Source: Elusimicrobia bacterium UBA6262
Lineage (GTDB): Bacteria > CAYTYR01 > UBA6262
Assembly: GCA_002441095.1 (NCBI GenBank)
Contig: DJVG01000006.1
Location: forward strand, 1 to 21,723
Length of the DNA stretch: 21,723 bases
Direction: 5' to 3'
This document shows positions 20,472-21,723 of the stretch, one piece after another; the first letter of the stretch is position 1, and every line of letters begins with the position of its first letter. Both the position numbers and the translations under genes were made by a program. The notes under the pieces are model-generated. The model saw only the letters and a list, made by a program, of their open reading frames with translations. It ran no database searches and was not told where the DNA came from.

Positions 20472-21723
20472 ATGTTACTCAGGGAAGTATTAGCGACAAT
20501 TGACGTACAGCGCCTAACCGGCACAGTTGATGGCGTTGAAGTAAACGGGGTCACCTACGATTCCCGCAAGGTACAGAATAAGAATAACCGCTATATATTT
20601 GTCTGCATTGAAGGCTTCAAGGAAAGTGGTACCAAGTATATCACCCAGGCTCTGGAAAAGGGAGCTGTGGCCATTGTCAGCCAGGAAAAACCAGCTGTAG
20701 ATCTTAAAGTGCCATTTATCCAGGTAGATAATGCCAGAAGCGCTTTGGCCAAAATAGCGGCTAAAATATACAATTACCCTTCGGATAAACTTAAAGTGAT
20801 CGGCATAACCGGCACTAATGGCAAAACTACGATCACCTACCTGCTGGAAGCCATTTTACAGGAATATGGGCAGCATACAGGTGTATTAGGAACCATAGAA
20901 TACCGTCTAGGCCAGAAAGTCCTGCCAGCGCCAACCACTACCCCCCAGGCTAGCGATTTGCAGGAATTTCTGGCTGAGATGGTTAAGCAAAAGTTTGATT
21001 ATGTGGTAATGGAAGCTTCTTCCCACGCTTTGGAGCTGAACCGGACAGAGGGATGTGAATATGACACGGCTGTTTTTACTAACCTGACCAGGGATCATCT
21101 TGACTTTCATAAAGATTTTGAACATTATCTGGCGGCCAAAGCCAAACTTTTTACCGGTTTAGGCAGTAATCGCCGCAAGAAAAGTAAAACCAGTGCGGTG
21201 ATCAATATCGATGATCCGGCCGGCACGAAAATACTCCAGCTGATCCCGGCAGGGGTTGAAGTATTTACCTATGGATTCAATGAAAAGGATGCTTTTTTGA
21301 AGGGCGAAGAAATTGTCCTCTCTCCGGGGAAAACAACATTTTCATGTTTGATCAATCAAAAAAAGTATCTAGTCCAGTTAAGCCTGACTGGCAAGCATAA
21401 TGCTTATAACGCGTTGGCGGCTATAGGGACAGCCATTAGCCAGGGAATTAAACCGGAAACGATAATTAAGGGATTAGCCAAAGTTAAATCTGTACCGGGG
21501 AGATTTGAATTGGTGGAATGTGGACAAAAGTTTACCGTTGTGGTAGACTATGCCCATACAGATGACGCCTTATATAATGTCCTGACCGCAGCTCGTGAAT
21601 TGCACCCCAAAAGGCTGATCACTGTTTTTGGTGCCGGCGGTGACCGTGACCGCACCAAGCGTCCCTTGATGGGACAGGCGGCGGCTACGCTCAGCGATTA
21701 TTGTATTGTCACCAGTGATAATC
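20472..21723 (+). CDS. murE: UDP-MurNAc-tripeptide synthetase MurE (3' end outside window)
   Basis: The first 417 residues are present and the frame is still open at the window edge. MurE adds the third amino acid (meso-diaminopimelate or lysine) to UDP-MurNAc-L-Ala-D-Glu in the cytoplasm. The N-terminal domain contains VTYDSRKV. The ATP loop GITGTNGKTT lies at residues 111-120. TTTPQASDLQ, EASSHALEL, FTNLTRDHLDFH and the AAKAKLF segment (likely carbamylated lysine) follow, then VDYAHTDDALYNVL and VFGAGGDRDRTKRPLMG. The window stops inside the specificity motif (TSDN), where the next residues would show whether it is the DNPR of diaminopimelate enzymes. The ATG has GGGAGAGG upstream. Confidence 0.97.
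   Translation, partial: MLLREVLATIDVQRLTGTVDGVEVNGVTYDSRKVQNKNNRYIFVCIEGFKESGTKYITQALEKGAVAIVSQEKPAVDLKVPFIQVDNARSALAKIAAKIYNYPSDKLKVIGITGTNGKTTITYLLEAILQEYGQHTGVLGTIEYRLGQKVLPAPTTTPQASDLQEFLAEMVKQKFDYVVMEASSHALELNRTEGCEYDTAVFTNLTRDHLDFHKDFEHYLAAKAKLFTGLGSNRRKKSKTSAVINIDDPAGTKILQLIPAGVEVFTYGFNEKDAFLKGEEIVLSPGKTTFSCLINQKKYLVQLSLTGKHNAYNALAAIGTAISQGIKPETIIKGLAKVKSVPGRFELVECGQKFTVVVDYAHTDDALYNVLTAARELHPKRLITVFGAGGDRDRTKRPLMGQAAATLSDYCIVTSDN

Overview
The window is a 21.7 kb chromosomal segment from a bacterium with a peptidoglycan wall. It holds dense housekeeping genes, all on the + strand. Moderate GC, frequent GTG/TTG starts, an hrcA-type heat-shock operon, a sigma-70 with a long helical insert, and unusual intergenic repeat arrays together suggest an uncultivated candidate phylum (Margulisbacteria/Saganbacteria/Omnitrophica-like). 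That placement is an inference from general impression, not from a tree. I see no transposase, phage gene, CRISPR array or defence system.

Layout. (1) 1-3879: an alpha/beta hydrolase, an NfeD-SPFH membrane pair, and the radical-SAM protein HemW. (2) 3890-4296: a small secreted protein with three exact 16-residue PWW repeats and its own promoter; I do not recognise it. (3) 4328-9181: hrcA-grpE-dnaK-dnaJ behind a near-ideal promoter and a perfect CIRCE operator. (4) 9205-14246: rpsU, a Nif3-like gene, dnaG and rpoD, which is the macromolecular-synthesis operon with Nif3 inserted. (5) 14247-16723: an unassigned structured non-coding stretch, tRNA(CAU), tRNA-Val(CAC), a coiled-coil zinc-ribbon protein, an RNase HI fusion and the RNase P RNA. 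(6) 16882-end: the division/cell-wall (dcw) cluster mraZ-rsmH-ftsL-ftsI-murE, with a promoter and two MraZ boxes; murE runs off the window.

Functionally the window joins protein quality control (HrcA-regulated chaperones), initiation of translation, replication and transcription (S21, primase, sigma-70), RNA processing (RNase P, RNase H, tRNAs) and the start of septal wall synthesis.

The most unusual content lies between the genes. Ten gaps or parts of gaps hold arrays of imperfect 7-, 8- or 9-bp units. Many are followed by their own inverted copies, so the array can fold into one long hairpin. Several different word families (AACTCGC, ATCAGG, GATTACACA, AAATTCG, ACGAACC, TAGCGTA, TAGTTGA) share this architecture. 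Some arrays carry a second GC-rich hairpin nested inside, and the GATTACACA array after rnpB encloses a terminator. The gaps with clean sigma-70 promoters mostly lack arrays.
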